This document shows, piece after piece, positions 44,289 to 53,526 of a stretch of DNA of 64,000 bases. The notes beneath the pieces are model-generated. The model worked only from the letters and a program-made list of their open reading frames with translations. It was not told the origin of the DNA and made no database searches. The stretch is from Chitinophagaceae bacterium (GTDB taxonomy: Bacteria > Bacteroidota > Bacteroidia > Chitinophagales > Chitinophagaceae): NCBI GenBank assembly GCA_020403425.1, contig JADBXR010000002.1, positions 248,001 to 312,000 of the forward strand, read 5' to 3'. The first letter of the stretch is position 1. Each line of letters opens with the position of its first letter. Made by a program: the position numbers and the translations under genes.

Positions 44289-45108
44289 GTGTATGTATCG
44301 ATTTGACAGGACTTGTCAAAGGTTTAAAATAATATTCTCCCAGGTCGCTGCCCTGGAACCAGCTGAACGATCGCTGTAATGCCACTACTTTACCTATTAT
44401 GACCAATGAAGGTGATAAAAATGACCTGCTCCTGAATTTCTCAGCATATTCATACAGGCCGCAGGTATATACCTGCTGATATGAGGTAGTGGCCTGCTCT
44501 ATCACCGCCAGTTGCATGGAAGCCTCCATGCCATATCTGATCAGATTGCTGACCAGCATATCCAGTGTTTCGGACGACATATAAAAAACAAGGGTATCAG
44601 TGGTGGTGGCCAGTTCTTTCCAGTAGTCATCGCTGAGCACGGCAGACTGGTAACAGGTCAGAAACCTGACGGCGGTGGCATGGTTGCGGGCCGTTAAAGG
44701 TATGCCGGCATAAGCTGAGGCACCAGATGCCGCAGTAATGCCGGGCACAATCTCATAAGGAATACCATTGGCCAACAGGCTATCCAGTTCATCCAGCACA
44801 TTGGAGAAAAATGCCACGTCGCCACCTTTCAGTCTTACCACCAGCTTACCGGCAGAAGCGTATTGCACCATCAGTTCATTAATGGTCTGTTGCGGGGTGG
44901 ACACACCCCGCCGGCATTGTTTACCCACTTCTATGATCGTGGCCGAAGGTCTTACGTAGCGTTGCAGGATCAGTTCACTCACCAAACGGTCTGTGAGCAC
45001 CACATCGGCCTGTTGCAGGTAATGGGCGGTCTTGACCGTAACTAGGTCCGGATCGCCGGGGCCTGCTCCTGCCAGTATCACTTTGCCTGTTTGTTGTAAA
45101 GGGTTCAT
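44254..45108 (-). CDS. cobA: Uroporphyrinogen-III C-methyltransferase
   Basis: A 284-residue SUMT. VILAGAGPGDPDLVTVKT is near the N-terminus, the SAM-binding VRLKGGDVAFFSN near residue 95, and GITAASGASAYAGIPLT near 125. It makes precorrin-2 by two SAM-dependent methylations; the fused protein downstream then continues to siroheme. The C-terminal 20 residues are an extra tail. A cobalamin role is less likely given the cys operon context. Confidence 0.94.
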   Translation of the reverse strand: MNPLQQTGKVILAGAGPGDPDLVTVKTAHYLQQADVVLTDRLVSELILQRYVRPSATIIEVGKQCRRGVSTPQQTINELMVQYASAGKLVVRLKGGDVAFFSNVLDELDSLLANGIPYEIVPGITAASGASAYAGIPLTARNHATAVRFLTCYQSAVLSDDYWKELATTTDTLVFYMSSETLDMLVSNLIRYGMEASMQLAVIEQATTSYQQVYTCGLYEYAEKFRSRSFLSPSLVIIGKVVALQRSFSWFQGSDLGEYYFKPLTSPVKSIHTHEQPKQYAGRA

Positions 45109-45117
45109 GCTATTTTT

Positions 45118-46029
45118 TTAGAACAGTCCGTCTACTGATAAATACCTTTCACCGGTATCATAATTGAATGTGAGGATCTTCGCCCCCTTGGAGATCTCAG
45201 CTAGCTTTTTGGCAACAGCAGCCAGTGACGCACCGGTGGACAGTCCTGCCAGTATGCCTTCTTCTTTTGCCAGGCGTTGTGTATACGTATACGCTTCCTC
45301 CTTCCCTACCTGGATAATTCCATCCAGTATCGGAACATTCAGTACGGACGGCACAAAACCTGCGCCGATACCCTGTAACGGGTGTGGCGAAGGCGCACCA
45401 CCGCTTAATACAGGCGACAATTCCGGCTCAACCGCAAAAACCTTGAGTGATGGAAACTTTTCCTTCAGCACTTCGGCCACACCAGTGATATGTCCGCCGG
45501 TACCTACGCCCGTGATCAGGTAATCGATACCCTCCGGAAAATCATTTGCGATCTCCGCAGCGGTTGTCTGGCGGTGGATGGCCACGTTAGCTGGATTATC
45601 GAACTGCTGGGGCATCCATGCACCCGGGGTTTCGGCAACGATCTCCGTTGCTTTTTCAATGGCGCCTTTCATTCCCTTTTCACGGGGCGTTAATACAAAT
45701 TCTGCACCATATGCCGACATCAGTTTGCGCCGTTCCACACTCATACTTTCAGGCATCACCAGGATGATCCTGTAGCCTTTCACTGCGGCCACCAGCGCCA
45801 GCCCGATACCTGTGTTACCAGAAGTAGGTTCTACGATCACACTACCTGGCCCCAGTATGCCCCTGGCTTCCGCATCTTCTACCATGGACAATGCGATACG
45901 GTCTTTGATGCTGGCACCGGGATTGGTTCTCTCCAGTTTGATCCAGACTTCATGATCCTGCCCGAACAGGCGATTGATCTTAACATGCGGGGTATTTCCG
46001 ATGGTTGCGAGGATGTTATTAGCCTTCAT
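45118..46029 (-). CDS. cysK: Cysteine synthase (O-acetylserine sulfhydrylase)
   Basis: A 303-residue PLP enzyme. The Schiff-base Lys42 lies in [11 protein letters not shown], the substrate loop [10 protein letters not shown] is near residue 68, and [11 protein letters not shown] binds PLP phosphate. It joins sulfide from the sulfite reductase with O-acetylserine made by the CysE encoded 18 bp upstream. Confidence 0.96.
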   Translation of the reverse strand: MKANNILATIGNTPHVKINRLFGQDHEVWIKLERTNPGASIKDRIALSMVEDAEARGILGPGSVIVEPTSGNTGIGLALVAAVKGYRIILVMPESMSVERRKLMSAYGAEFVLTPREKGMKGAIEKATEIVAETPGAWMPQQFDNPANVAIHRQTTAAEIANDFPEGIDYLITGVGTGGHITGVAEVLKEKFPSLKVFAVEPELSPVLSGGAPSPHPLQGIGAGFVPSVLNVPILDGIIQVGKEEAYTYTQRLAKEEGILAGLSTGASLAAVAKKLAEISKGAKILTFNYDTGERYLSVDGLF

Positions 46030-46047
46030 ATGATTGATGATTGATTG

Positions 46048-46881
46048 TTAGATGACAAAATTCAATGGTTCGGGAAACGGGTTGTTATCCCTCACCCTGA
46101 TCTCACTCTGGTGATACACTACCGAATAAGGATCCACGCTGTAGGTGAGCCATACATTACCGCCGATGATACTGTCGTGACCGATCACCGTATCTCCACC
46201 CAGGATAGTGGCACCTGAATACACGGTCACATTGTCCTGTATGGTGGGATGCCTTTTGCTCTTCGCATTCTCTTTGGCCACACTCAAGGCTCCTAGGGTC
46301 ACCCCCTGGTATAGTTTTACCTGCTTACCGATCACAGTGGTCTCCCCGATCACCACACCGGTTCCATGATCGATGGAAAAGGATTCCCCGATGGTTGCAC
46401 CCGGATGGATATCGATCCCTGTTTTGCCATGCGCATATTCCGTGAACAGCCTGGGCAGGATACTAACACCTGCTTTCCACAAGAAGTGCGACATTCGGTA
46501 TACTGCTGTAGCATAGAAACCGGGGTATGCCGATACCACTTCCTCTTCCGATCCCGCAGCGGGATCGAATGCAAGAATGGCCCGGGCGTCTTTAAGCAAC
46601 AGGTCATGCAGGCCCGGCAAAGCAGCAAAAAAATCATCGGTCACTTTCTGCAATAACTGCTGATCTCCGATCACGGCAGACAATACAGTTTTCAATTGTG
46701 ACTGAAGCGATCCATATGTTTTGGCCAGATCATCTTTTGTCACCAGCCTGCTGTCTTTGGGTATGAATAAAAATTCAAAGCAATCGTCTATGAATGCGTG
46801 TGCCAGCACCCTGTCAGGAAAGTTAATGGCGCAAGCCCTGTTACGGACATGCAGTTTTTCTATAAATGTGGAATGATTCAT
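46048..46881 (-). CDS. cysE: Serine O-acetyltransferase
   Basis: A 277-residue SAT: a helical N-terminal domain, then left-handed parallel beta-helix hexapeptides (GIDIHPGATIGESF, HGTGVVIGETTVIG, GATILGGDTVIG). The N-terminus is longer than in E. coli CysE and of the EpsC-like Bacteroidota form. It makes O-acetylserine for CysK. Its tail ends in NFVI; an Ile terminus is the classical docking residue for CysK. Confidence 0.93.
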   Translation of the reverse strand: MNHSTFIEKLHVRNRACAINFPDRVLAHAFIDDCFEFLFIPKDSRLVTKDDLAKTYGSLQSQLKTVLSAVIGDQQLLQKVTDDFFAALPGLHDLLLKDARAILAFDPAAGSEEEVVSAYPGFYATAVYRMSHFLWKAGVSILPRLFTEYAHGKTGIDIHPGATIGESFSIDHGTGVVIGETTVIGKQVKLYQGVTLGALSVAKENAKSKRHPTIQDNVTVYSGATILGGDTVIGHDSIIGGNVWLTYSVDPYSVVYHQSEIRVRDNNPFPEPLNFVI

Positions 46882-46895
46882 GGCTCAGGAATTAT

Positions 46896-48137
46896 TTATT
46901 GTATCATGCAGGCTCCAACGGTCACATTACTGGTCTCGTCTATAAGAATGGCTCCACCGTTCACCCGCAGGTGTTTATAGGTATCGCATGCAACAGGAGA
47001 AGCAGTTTTGATGGTTGCCCTAACAACCTCGTTCAGTCCTACCGTCCCGGTCAAAGCCTCCTGCTGCAGTGAGTTCACGTCCAGTTTATACCGGATCTCT
47101 TTTACTATGCTTTTCACCTGGCGGCTATTGATCTGTAACAGGTAGCGGTTGCCTTCCGCAAGGGGTTTGTTACCCATCCAGCAAAGCAGCACGTCCAGTT
47201 CCTGTGTACTATCCGGCAGGTCATGGGAAGGCACGATAACATCCCCCCTGCTTACATCAATATCATCCTCGAGATGCAAAACGGCGCTTTGCGGGGCGAA
47301 CACTTCCTCCACTTCCTCACCGCCCACTTCTATCCTGCTGATCCTGGTCTGCAAGCCGGAAGGAAGTATGGTCACCTGGTCTCCTTTTTGATAGATCCCG
47401 CTGATAAGTTTACCGGCAAATCCACGATAATCGTGCAGCAATCCGGTCTGTGGACGGATCACGTACTGTACCGGAAAACGGGCGTGTACCAGATTGGCAT
47501 CCGTCTGCACTTCCAGATTTTCCAGCAGTTCCAGCAGCGTTTCGCCCTCGTACCAGGAAAGCCGTTCAGATCGGTCAACGATGTTATCGCCATGCAGGGC
47601 GCTGATCGGTATATAGGTCACCTGTGGCAGACCTAGCGATGCCGCCACTGCCGCATAATCGATGACGATGTTGTTGTAGGTATCCTGCGGATAATCCACC
47701 ATATCCATCTTATTCACTGCCACAATCACATGTGGAATATTCAGCAGTGATGCGACGATGGAATGGCGGCGGGTCTGTTCTATCACGCCATGTCTGGCAT
47801 CGATCAGAATGATGATGAGATCGGCATTGGACGCCCCAGTAACCATATTACGAGTGTATTGGATATGACCAGGCGCATCGGCTATGATGAATTTCCGCTT
47901 TGGCGTAGAAAAATATTTATATGCCACATCTATCGTGATACCCTGCTCGCGTTCTGCACGTAAGCCATCGGTGAGCAAAGCCAGGTCAATATCGCCTTCC
48001 TCACGGTTGCGTGTTTGTTTTTCGATCGCTTCCAACTGGTCGATCATGATCGACTTACTGTCGTATAGCAAACGGCCGATAAGCGTGCTTTTCCCGTCGT
48101 CTACGCTTCCTGCGGTGATGAATCTGAGGATATCCAT
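46896..48137 (-). CDS. cysN: Sulfate adenylyltransferase subunit 1 (GTPase)
   Basis: A 413-residue EF-Tu-like GTPase with the P-loop AGSVDDGKSTL (about 8-18), DAPGHIQYTRNM and NKMD, followed by domains II and III. It drives ATP sulfurylase by GTP hydrolysis. There is no C-terminal APS kinase (CysC) fusion, and no cysC gene in the window, which fits direct use of APS by CysH. A 40-bp repeat sits between cysD and this gene. Confidence 0.95.
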   Translation of the reverse strand: MDILRFITAGSVDDGKSTLIGRLLYDSKSIMIDQLEAIEKQTRNREEGDIDLALLTDGLRAEREQGITIDVAYKYFSTPKRKFIIADAPGHIQYTRNMVTGASNADLIIILIDARHGVIEQTRRHSIVASLLNIPHVIVAVNKMDMVDYPQDTYNNIVIDYAAVAASLGLPQVTYIPISALHGDNIVDRSERLSWYEGETLLELLENLEVQTDANLVHARFPVQYVIRPQTGLLHDYRGFAGKLISGIYQKGDQVTILPSGLQTRISRIEVGGEEVEEVFAPQSAVLHLEDDIDVSRGDVIVPSHDLPDSTQELDVLLCWMGNKPLAEGNRYLLQINSRQVKSIVKEIRYKLDVNSLQQEALTGTVGLNEVVRATIKTASPVACDTYKHLRVNGGAILIDETSNVTVGACMIQ

Positions 48138-48138
48138 A

Positions 48139-48178
48139 AGAAATGAATGAGTGAATGAGTAAATGAGTAAATGAATGA
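48139..48178. repeat. GAATGAGT/AAATGAGT repeat between cysD and cysN
   Basis: Plus-strand units AATGAGTGAATGAGTAAATGAGTAAATGA lie immediately before the cysN start, i.e. in antisense orientation relative to the operon. No inverted partner is seen. The cysD-proximal end has a run of eight T on the plus strand. Confidence 0.75.
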
Positions 48179-48187
48179 GCGTTTTTT

Positions 48188-49096
48188 TTAGAAATAGCCA
48201 CTTTTTTTCCGGTCTTCCATGGCGGCTTCTGATACTTTATCATCGATGCGGGTCTCTCCACGCTCACTGGTCTTGGTGGCGATGATCTCACTGATGATAG
48301 CATCGATGGTTGTGGCATCGGATTCAACAGCTGCGGTACAGGTCATATCGCCTACCGTACGGTAGCGCACCCGGCGGATACTGATCTTATCTGTCTCTTC
48401 CCGCTGGATGAATTCTGACAAAGCCACCAGCTGGCCTTCATGCTCCAGTACTTCACGGTCATGTGCAAAATAGATCGAAGGCAATTCGATGTTCTCACGA
48501 CGGATATAGTTCCAGATATCAAGTTCTGTCCAGTTGCTGATAGGGAACACACGAACATTCTCGCCTTTGTGGATCCGGCCGTTGTAGGTATTCCACAGTT
48601 CAGGGCGCTGTAGTTTTGGATCCCACTGCCCAAACTCATCACGAACGGAAAAGATCCTTTCTTTGGCACGTGCTTTTTCTTCATCCCGCCTGGCTCCGCC
48701 AATGCAGGCATCGAACCCGAACTCCTGGATGGTATCCAGCAGCGTATAGGTCTGCAACGCATTCCTGCTGGCGAATTTACCCTTGGGTTCTGACAGGTTC
48801 TTCTGACGAATGGTATCTGCTACATACCGCACGATCAGCTTCTCCCCTTTTTTTTCTGCCAACGCATCCCTGAAGTCCAATGCTTCCTGGAAATTGTGGC
48901 CGGTATCAATATGTACCAGCGGAAAAGGAAACCTTCCGGGACGAAAAGCTTTCAAAGCCAGGTGAAACAGCGTAATGGAATCCTTACCGCCACTGAATAA
49001 TAAAGCCGGTTTTTCAAACTGTCCGGCCACTTCACGCAATATGTGAATGGCTTCCGACTCCAGCTGCTCAAGGTGATCTAAATGGTATTTCGACAT
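48188..49096 (-). CDS. cysD: Sulfate adenylyltransferase subunit 2
   Basis: A 302-residue adenylyltransferase of the PAPS-reductase-like fold. The PP-loop motif LLFSGGKDSITLFHLA is near residue 30, IDTGHNFQEALDFRD near 65, and the C-terminal tail typical of CysD is present. It makes APS from ATP and sulfate with CysN. The start MSKYHLDHLEQLE at 49096 is chosen over 49147, which would overlap the cysH end. Confidence 0.95.
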   Translation of the reverse strand: MSKYHLDHLEQLESEAIHILREVAGQFEKPALLFSGGKDSITLFHLALKAFRPGRFPFPLVHIDTGHNFQEALDFRDALAEKKGEKLIVRYVADTIRQKNLSEPKGKFASRNALQTYTLLDTIQEFGFDACIGGARRDEEKARAKERIFSVRDEFGQWDPKLQRPELWNTYNGRIHKGENVRVFPISNWTELDIWNYIRRENIELPSIYFAHDREVLEHEGQLVALSEFIQREETDKISIRRVRYRTVGDMTCTAAVESDATTIDAIISEIIATKTSERGETRIDDKVSEAAMEDRKKSGYF

Positions 49097-49119
49097 TTGT
49101 TTCGGATATAATAAGTTGA

Positions 49120-49839
49120 TCAATGTTGTTTTTCGTGTAAGCCGCATTCCTTTTTGCTGTTATCCTCCCACCACCAGCGCCCGGCCCTGAAATCCTCTCC
49201 CGGCCTGACAGGGCGGGTGCAGGGAGCACAACCGATACTGATGTATCCTTTATCGTGCAATGGATTATAGGGAATCGCCTGCTGGTCGATTGCGGCTTTT
49301 ATCTGCGCGGTTGACCAGTGCAGCAACGGATGGTATTTGAGGATCTGGTTCCCTTCATCCCATTCGAGCAATGACAGGTCGTTACGGACAGAGGAATGCT
49401 CTGAACGAAGACCCGTGATCCAAACGGCTTTACCCGCGAGCGCCCTTTTCAGCGGCTCCACTTTACGAATATGACAGCAGGTTTTCCTGTTTTCAACCGA
49501 AGCATAAAACGCATTGGGTCCGTTCTTTTCAACGAATGGTTCCAGTAGTTGCTGACTGGGATAATAGGCTTTGATGGAGATATCATACCGTTGTAAGGTG
49601 CTGCTCCATACTGCATAGGTTTCAGGAAACAAACGGCCCGTATCAAGTGTAAAGAGGGCAACCGGCAAACCACTTTTTACAACTTCATGCGTAAGCAGCT
49701 GGTCTTCGATACTGAAACTGGTGGACAAAGTGAGTTTGCCTGGATATAACTGCCAGAGCAATTGCAAAGCGTCCTGTATACTTAGTGTGTTGACCTGATT
49801 ATAAAGTTGATCGAATCGTGATTTTGAAAAGGCTTCCAT
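49120..49839 (-). CDS. cysH: Assimilatory APS reductase
   Basis: A 239-residue thiol-dependent reductase: a STSFSIEDQLLTH PP-loop-like region, then KTCCHIRK (about 120) and GCAPCTRP (about 207). These CC...CxxC cysteines bind a 4Fe-4S cluster in APS reductases, and the catalytic Cys is in ECGLH near the end. It reduces APS directly to sulfite. The missing APS kinase supports APS over PAPS as substrate. It is the first gene of the nine-gene operon. Confidence 0.94.
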   Translation of the reverse strand: MEAFSKSRFDQLYNQVNTLSIQDALQLLWQLYPGKLTLSTSFSIEDQLLTHEVVKSGLPVALFTLDTGRLFPETYAVWSSTLQRYDISIKAYYPSQQLLEPFVEKNGPNAFYASVENRKTCCHIRKVEPLKRALAGKAVWITGLRSEHSSVRNDLSLLEWDEGNQILKYHPLLHWSTAQIKAAIDQQAIPYNPLHDKGYISIGCAPCTRPVRPGEDFRAGRWWWEDNSKKECGLHEKQH

Positions 49840-49933
49840 GGTAAACGTGTTGGTGTAGAAATGACTTGACTAGCTGCTGATCAGCAACAACAACACGGAA
49901 ATTGGTTTAAAGAGGTGGAAGCAAATAACATAA

Positions 49934-49983
49934 TAGTCTACTTGTTTAATAGGACAAATATATAGTCCATTCATTTAATAGAC
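49934..49983. promoter_or_regulatory. Tandem operator of the cys operon
   Basis: Two direct copies of TAGTC-N6/7-TTTAATAG followed by (G)GAC lie at 49934-49955 and 49963-49983, offset 29 bp. The second is also palindromic (GTCYATT-N5-AATRGAC). Copy two fills the spacer between -33 and -7; copy one covers the start of transcription. This is the layout of a repressor site. An Rrf2-family cysteine regulator is a candidate but is not encoded here. Confidence 0.65.
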
Positions 49984-49985
49984 AA
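49955..49985 (-). promoter_or_regulatory. Promoter of the cys operon
   Basis: Minus strand: TTG (49985-49983), a 20-nt spacer and TATATTTG (49962-49955), an exact TAnnTTTG. Transcription should start near 49950, giving a leader of about 110 nt before cysH. Confidence 0.72.
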
Positions 49986-49996
49986 TTAATTTGCCA

Positions 49997-50015
49997 GTCA
50001 TTTTTACAGAATGAC
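49997..50015. promoter_or_regulatory. Third GTC/GAC palindrome upstream of the cys promoter
   Basis: GTCATT-N7-AATGAC is a perfect 19-bp inverted repeat, 14 bp further upstream than the second operator copy. It resembles it in having GTC...GAC ends and ATT/AAT inner parts. It may be an auxiliary site. Confidence 0.4.
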
Positions 50016-50091
50016 AAGAAGATGACATGGGAATGACTGGAAGTGAACAAATGCTCGTTAGTCAGCCGATAGTAAACAACCGACTATCAGT

Positions 50092-52455
50092 TCAAAGTCG
50101 AATAAGCTGTTCGCCGCCATTCAGGGCTATACGTTTACCCCGCCAGACGAATTCTCCGGAGACATTTGTAGGAAGGCTGATATGGGCTTCTATCCCCTCC
50201 GTATTCTTTCGTTGCAGGTTCACTTTGATCTTCCCGTCAGGATGCGGCATCTCCCCCGTGGCAGACAGCAATTCACCCAATGCCGGTTCGATCCGCACCG
50301 TAGCAAATCCTGGTGATGCAGGAACGATACCGCAAATGGTTGCCAGGAAATCATAGTTCGGACTGGAGCTCCAGGCGTGACAATCCGATCTTGTTGGATC
50401 AGGATTTTCTGCAAACGTGGTGAGACCGTTAGCGATCATTCCACGCCAGGGAGCCAGCTGTGCATAATACATATCGGCCATACCTGCTTTTTTCAACGCG
50501 CGGTTCAGATAAAAACGATAATAGAAAGTAGCCTGGCTCAGTGTGGTATCGTACAATATTTTATGAATCACTTTTTTTTGATCTACCTCGGGTATGGCTC
50601 CGGTCAATATCGCCATGATTCCGGCATGCTGACTGAATGTTTTCTTTTGCGGCGTATTCGCCATCAGCATTTTGCTCACATCAAAACATTGCCGGTACAC
50701 TGCTTTGTTCAGTTGATCGGCCAGTTGCTGGTAGTGATCGGCCTCCGCTTTTTTTCCAAAACCGGCGAACAAAGCCGCAGCCTGTTGTAAGGTGGCCACA
50801 TATTGCAGCGTGATCACTGAAGAATTGCCATCAGTAGCCCCATCCGGCACACCACTGGGGAAAGCAAGGTTCCAGTCCACAAAACCCCACCATTTCATTG
50901 GACCCAGCATCTGTTTGCTGCGGTCTATCTTCTGTTCATACCAATCCAGCACCCCCATGACCGGTACCAGGAAATTCCGAATGAAGTCAGGATCTTTCCG
51001 ATGCATCCAGTAATCGTACACCATGGACACCCAGTACAGGGAAAAAGGCGGTATCACCTGCAGGCGATTACTGGGGTAACGGCCCTGTGTCAATCCTTCG
51101 GGTACCCTTGAATGATAAAAATCCATGAGCGCTTTGCGCATCAAACGGTCGTCGCCGGTAACATATAAAGAGATCAGCGACTGGATACGTGTATCTCCTT
51201 CGTACTGCAGCTGTTCGTAATACGGGCAATCAAAATAAGTTTCGCCGGCGCATAGTTGCGCGGTCCGCCAACCTATATCCCAGATACGCTGAAGGGAGGA
51301 ATCGTTGCTCCGGAACGATGCCTTGACCGTAAAGGGATAACCCGTAGCAGTTCCATAAAGGTCGTTGATCTGCAAAGCTTCATCGCCCGTTGTAATATCC
51401 AGTTGCAGGTAACGATAGGTGCGGAACCAGAGCGGTCGAAAATGCCTGTTCTCTCCCCCATCGGGTAAAAAAATATCGTAGTTGCCTTTGATGGTCTTAC
51501 CAGTGATATCATCGCGGTTCCCTTTTACACCGTTTTGATCAAACAATGCTTCGGCATAAGTCATGGTAACAGATGAACCCTTCCCTTTGCTGACGAACAA
51601 TTCCGGATAGGCAACAGAATTATACGCCTGGTCGAAAAGGATAGAGACCGTTTGGTGTGCGGGTATGTGCAGAGCCGTTTTGCCCTGCAGGAAACCGGGA
51701 GGTGTTTGTATATGGCTCTCTCTCCGAACGGCAATCAGTCGTTGCTTGGTCTCTTCCATCAATGGGATATTCCGGGGCTGCAGGGTCCAGAGATTATCCG
51801 TACCATACCCGGCCGTTACGGGATTGGCGATACGACGGCTGTTCTGCCAGTGCGCATCCTGGTAACCAGCCTGCTCCCAGCCCCAGGGATAGGCAGCTGC
51901 ATTGACACGATCGCCAGGCCCTACCACCATATAGGTTCGCAAACGGGAACCATTATCGGTTGAACAGGGTGCATACGCCGTATCATGAAATACTTTCCAG
52001 CTATCATTGGTATTCACGACATGCTCTGAACGGCCATTTCCCTGCAATACAAAAGCAGTCTGGTTGCTGACCTGCGCTACCGGTGCATGTTCACCCATAT
52101 TCCATACCAGCGCAGCAATGGTATTACTGCCTTCCCGGAGGTAAGGAGCAATATCAAGGGTCTCAAAATACCAGTTATACAAATCGCCGCGTGCAGGACC
52201 ACTACAGACAGCTTCACCGTTCACGAACAAACGATACCGGTTATCGGCCGACACATGCACCACAAAACGTGCAGGTTTCTGCGCCAGAGAAAATGTTTTC
52301 CGGAAATGATAGACACCATAATCACGTTGCGCCACGCCCGGACAGGTGATCCAGGATGCCGGCCAGGAGCCCTTTAACAAAGCAGGATCGATCATATCCT
52401 GTGCCTGCGTGGCCAGTAACCAGCAGCAGCCCAACAGTAATAACAGTTTTCTCAT
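50092..52455 (-). CDS. Alpha-L-rhamnosidase, GH78-type
   Basis: A 787-residue secreted enzyme. A signal peptide ends near ATQAQ. N-terminal beta-sandwich domains (about 25-400, including VHVSADNRYRLFVNGEAVCSG) precede an (alpha/alpha)6 barrel with FDCPYYEQLQYEGDTR near residue 425, the GH78 region containing the general acid. A C-terminal beta-domain closes it. It should release alpha-L-rhamnose. It is the last gene of a GH78-GH5-GH78 operon, 18 bp behind the GH5 gene. Confidence 0.9.
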   Translation of the reverse strand: MRKLLLLLGCCWLLATQAQDMIDPALLKGSWPASWITCPGVAQRDYGVYHFRKTFSLAQKPARFVVHVSADNRYRLFVNGEAVCSGPARGDLYNWYFETLDIAPYLREGSNTIAALVWNMGEHAPVAQVSNQTAFVLQGNGRSEHVVNTNDSWKVFHDTAYAPCSTDNGSRLRTYMVVGPGDRVNAAAYPWGWEQAGYQDAHWQNSRRIANPVTAGYGTDNLWTLQPRNIPLMEETKQRLIAVRRESHIQTPPGFLQGKTALHIPAHQTVSILFDQAYNSVAYPELFVSKGKGSSVTMTYAEALFDQNGVKGNRDDITGKTIKGNYDIFLPDGGENRHFRPLWFRTYRYLQLDITTGDEALQINDLYGTATGYPFTVKASFRSNDSSLQRIWDIGWRTAQLCAGETYFDCPYYEQLQYEGDTRIQSLISLYVTGDDRLMRKALMDFYHSRVPEGLTQGRYPSNRLQVIPPFSLYWVSMVYDYWMHRKDPDFIRNFLVPVMGVLDWYEQKIDRSKQMLGPMKWWGFVDWNLAFPSGVPDGATDGNSSVITLQYVATLQQAAALFAGFGKKAEADHYQQLADQLNKAVYRQCFDVSKMLMANTPQKKTFSQHAGIMAILTGAIPEVDQKKVIHKILYDTTLSQATFYYRFYLNRALKKAGMADMYYAQLAPWRGMIANGLTTFAENPDPTRSDCHAWSSSPNYDFLATICGIVPASPGFATVRIEPALGELLSATGEMPHPDGKIKVNLQRKNTEGIEAHISLPTNVSGEFVWRGKRIALNGGEQLIRL

Positions 52456-52473
52456 AGCGCTGTCATTTCCGAT

Positions 52474-53526
52474 TTATCGGTTGGTGAGTTTGCGGATCAG
52501 GTCCACTTCTTCCTGTCGGTATGGTGTTCCATCCGGATGGAAAATATCATGGAACCATTCCTTGGGTTGCGAACCATCTTTCAGTGGCGTATCCCAAGCA
52601 AAAATGGTATTCGTCTTACCACTTACAAATCCCCAGTTGATGGCTCCCACATTGTATCTTTTGAGCATGGGCATGATATTACTGAAGTAACTGTTCCTGG
52701 TACGGGCCATATATTCGGTACAGATCATAGGCCGGCCGAATGCTTTGAGCACCTGTATCACCCGGCGATGTCTATCCGGCTCCTCATAATTATGATACGT
52801 AATGATATCGGAGTTCTGCGCCATGAATACATTGAACTTCTCCAGGCCCCAGTCCCACAATCCCGCACTGATCGGCTGGCTCGGATTTACTTTACGGGCC
52901 CATTCAAATACTTTTTTCAGTAACACCAGTGAAGAATCCTTTTTGCCGCTGTTACCGGGTTCATTGTACAGATCCCACAGAAGAATTCGCTTGTCATCTT
53001 TAAAATGCGTGAGTACATCCGTTACATATTTTTCCAGCATCGGATAGATGGTCACATCATTCGAAGCGGGTTGCCCGGGATCCTGCATCCAGCCCGAATT
53101 ATGAATACCTGTTTGGGGTTCGGGTTGTTTACCTGGCTTCGGTACTTTGTTCCAGCAGTCATCAAAGAACACAAAAATGGGGGTTATCTTATGTTTGGCA
53201 CAGATGCCCAGGAAACGATCCACCCGTTTCTTGAACCCATCCGGATCCTGTTTCCAGGCCAGACTGTGCAGGTATACCCGCAGGGTGTTAAAACCCAGTC
53301 CTTCCGCCCAGCCCAGTTCCTTATCGATCGTTGCGGGATCAAAAGTATCGGCCTGCCACATCTCCAACTGGTTGATGGCATTTGCAGGAATATAATCCGC
53401 TCCTGCCAGCCAGGCGTGCTTGCTGTACCATTCGTTGGCTTTTTCGATGGACCATTGTTGGGCACTGGCGGACAAACTGATAGCCAACACAGATAGGAGG
53501 ATAAGTGAACGTAGCAAAGATTTCAT
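52474..53526 (-). CDS. Clan GH-A glycoside hydrolase, GH5-like
   Basis: A 350-residue secreted TIM-barrel hydrolase with a signal peptide ending near LSASAQ. LWDLYNEPG near residue 200 holds the acid/base Glu (N-E-P motif). ICTEYMAR near 285 holds the nucleophile Glu, the two-Glu pattern of retaining clan-A enzymes. The exact family and substrate are uncertain (mannanase, glucanase or xylanase-like). The start MKSLLRSLIL at 53526 is used; the longer frame translates a repeat. Confidence 0.87.
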   Translation of the reverse strand: MKSLLRSLILLSVLAISLSASAQQWSIEKANEWYSKHAWLAGADYIPANAINQLEMWQADTFDPATIDKELGWAEGLGFNTLRVYLHSLAWKQDPDGFKKRVDRFLGICAKHKITPIFVFFDDCWNKVPKPGKQPEPQTGIHNSGWMQDPGQPASNDVTIYPMLEKYVTDVLTHFKDDKRILLWDLYNEPGNSGKKDSSLVLLKKVFEWARKVNPSQPISAGLWDWGLEKFNVFMAQNSDIITYHNYEEPDRHRRVIQVLKAFGRPMICTEYMARTRNSYFSNIMPMLKRYNVGAINWGFVSGKTNTIFAWDTPLKDGSQPKEWFHDIFHPDGTPYRQEEVDLIRKLTNR

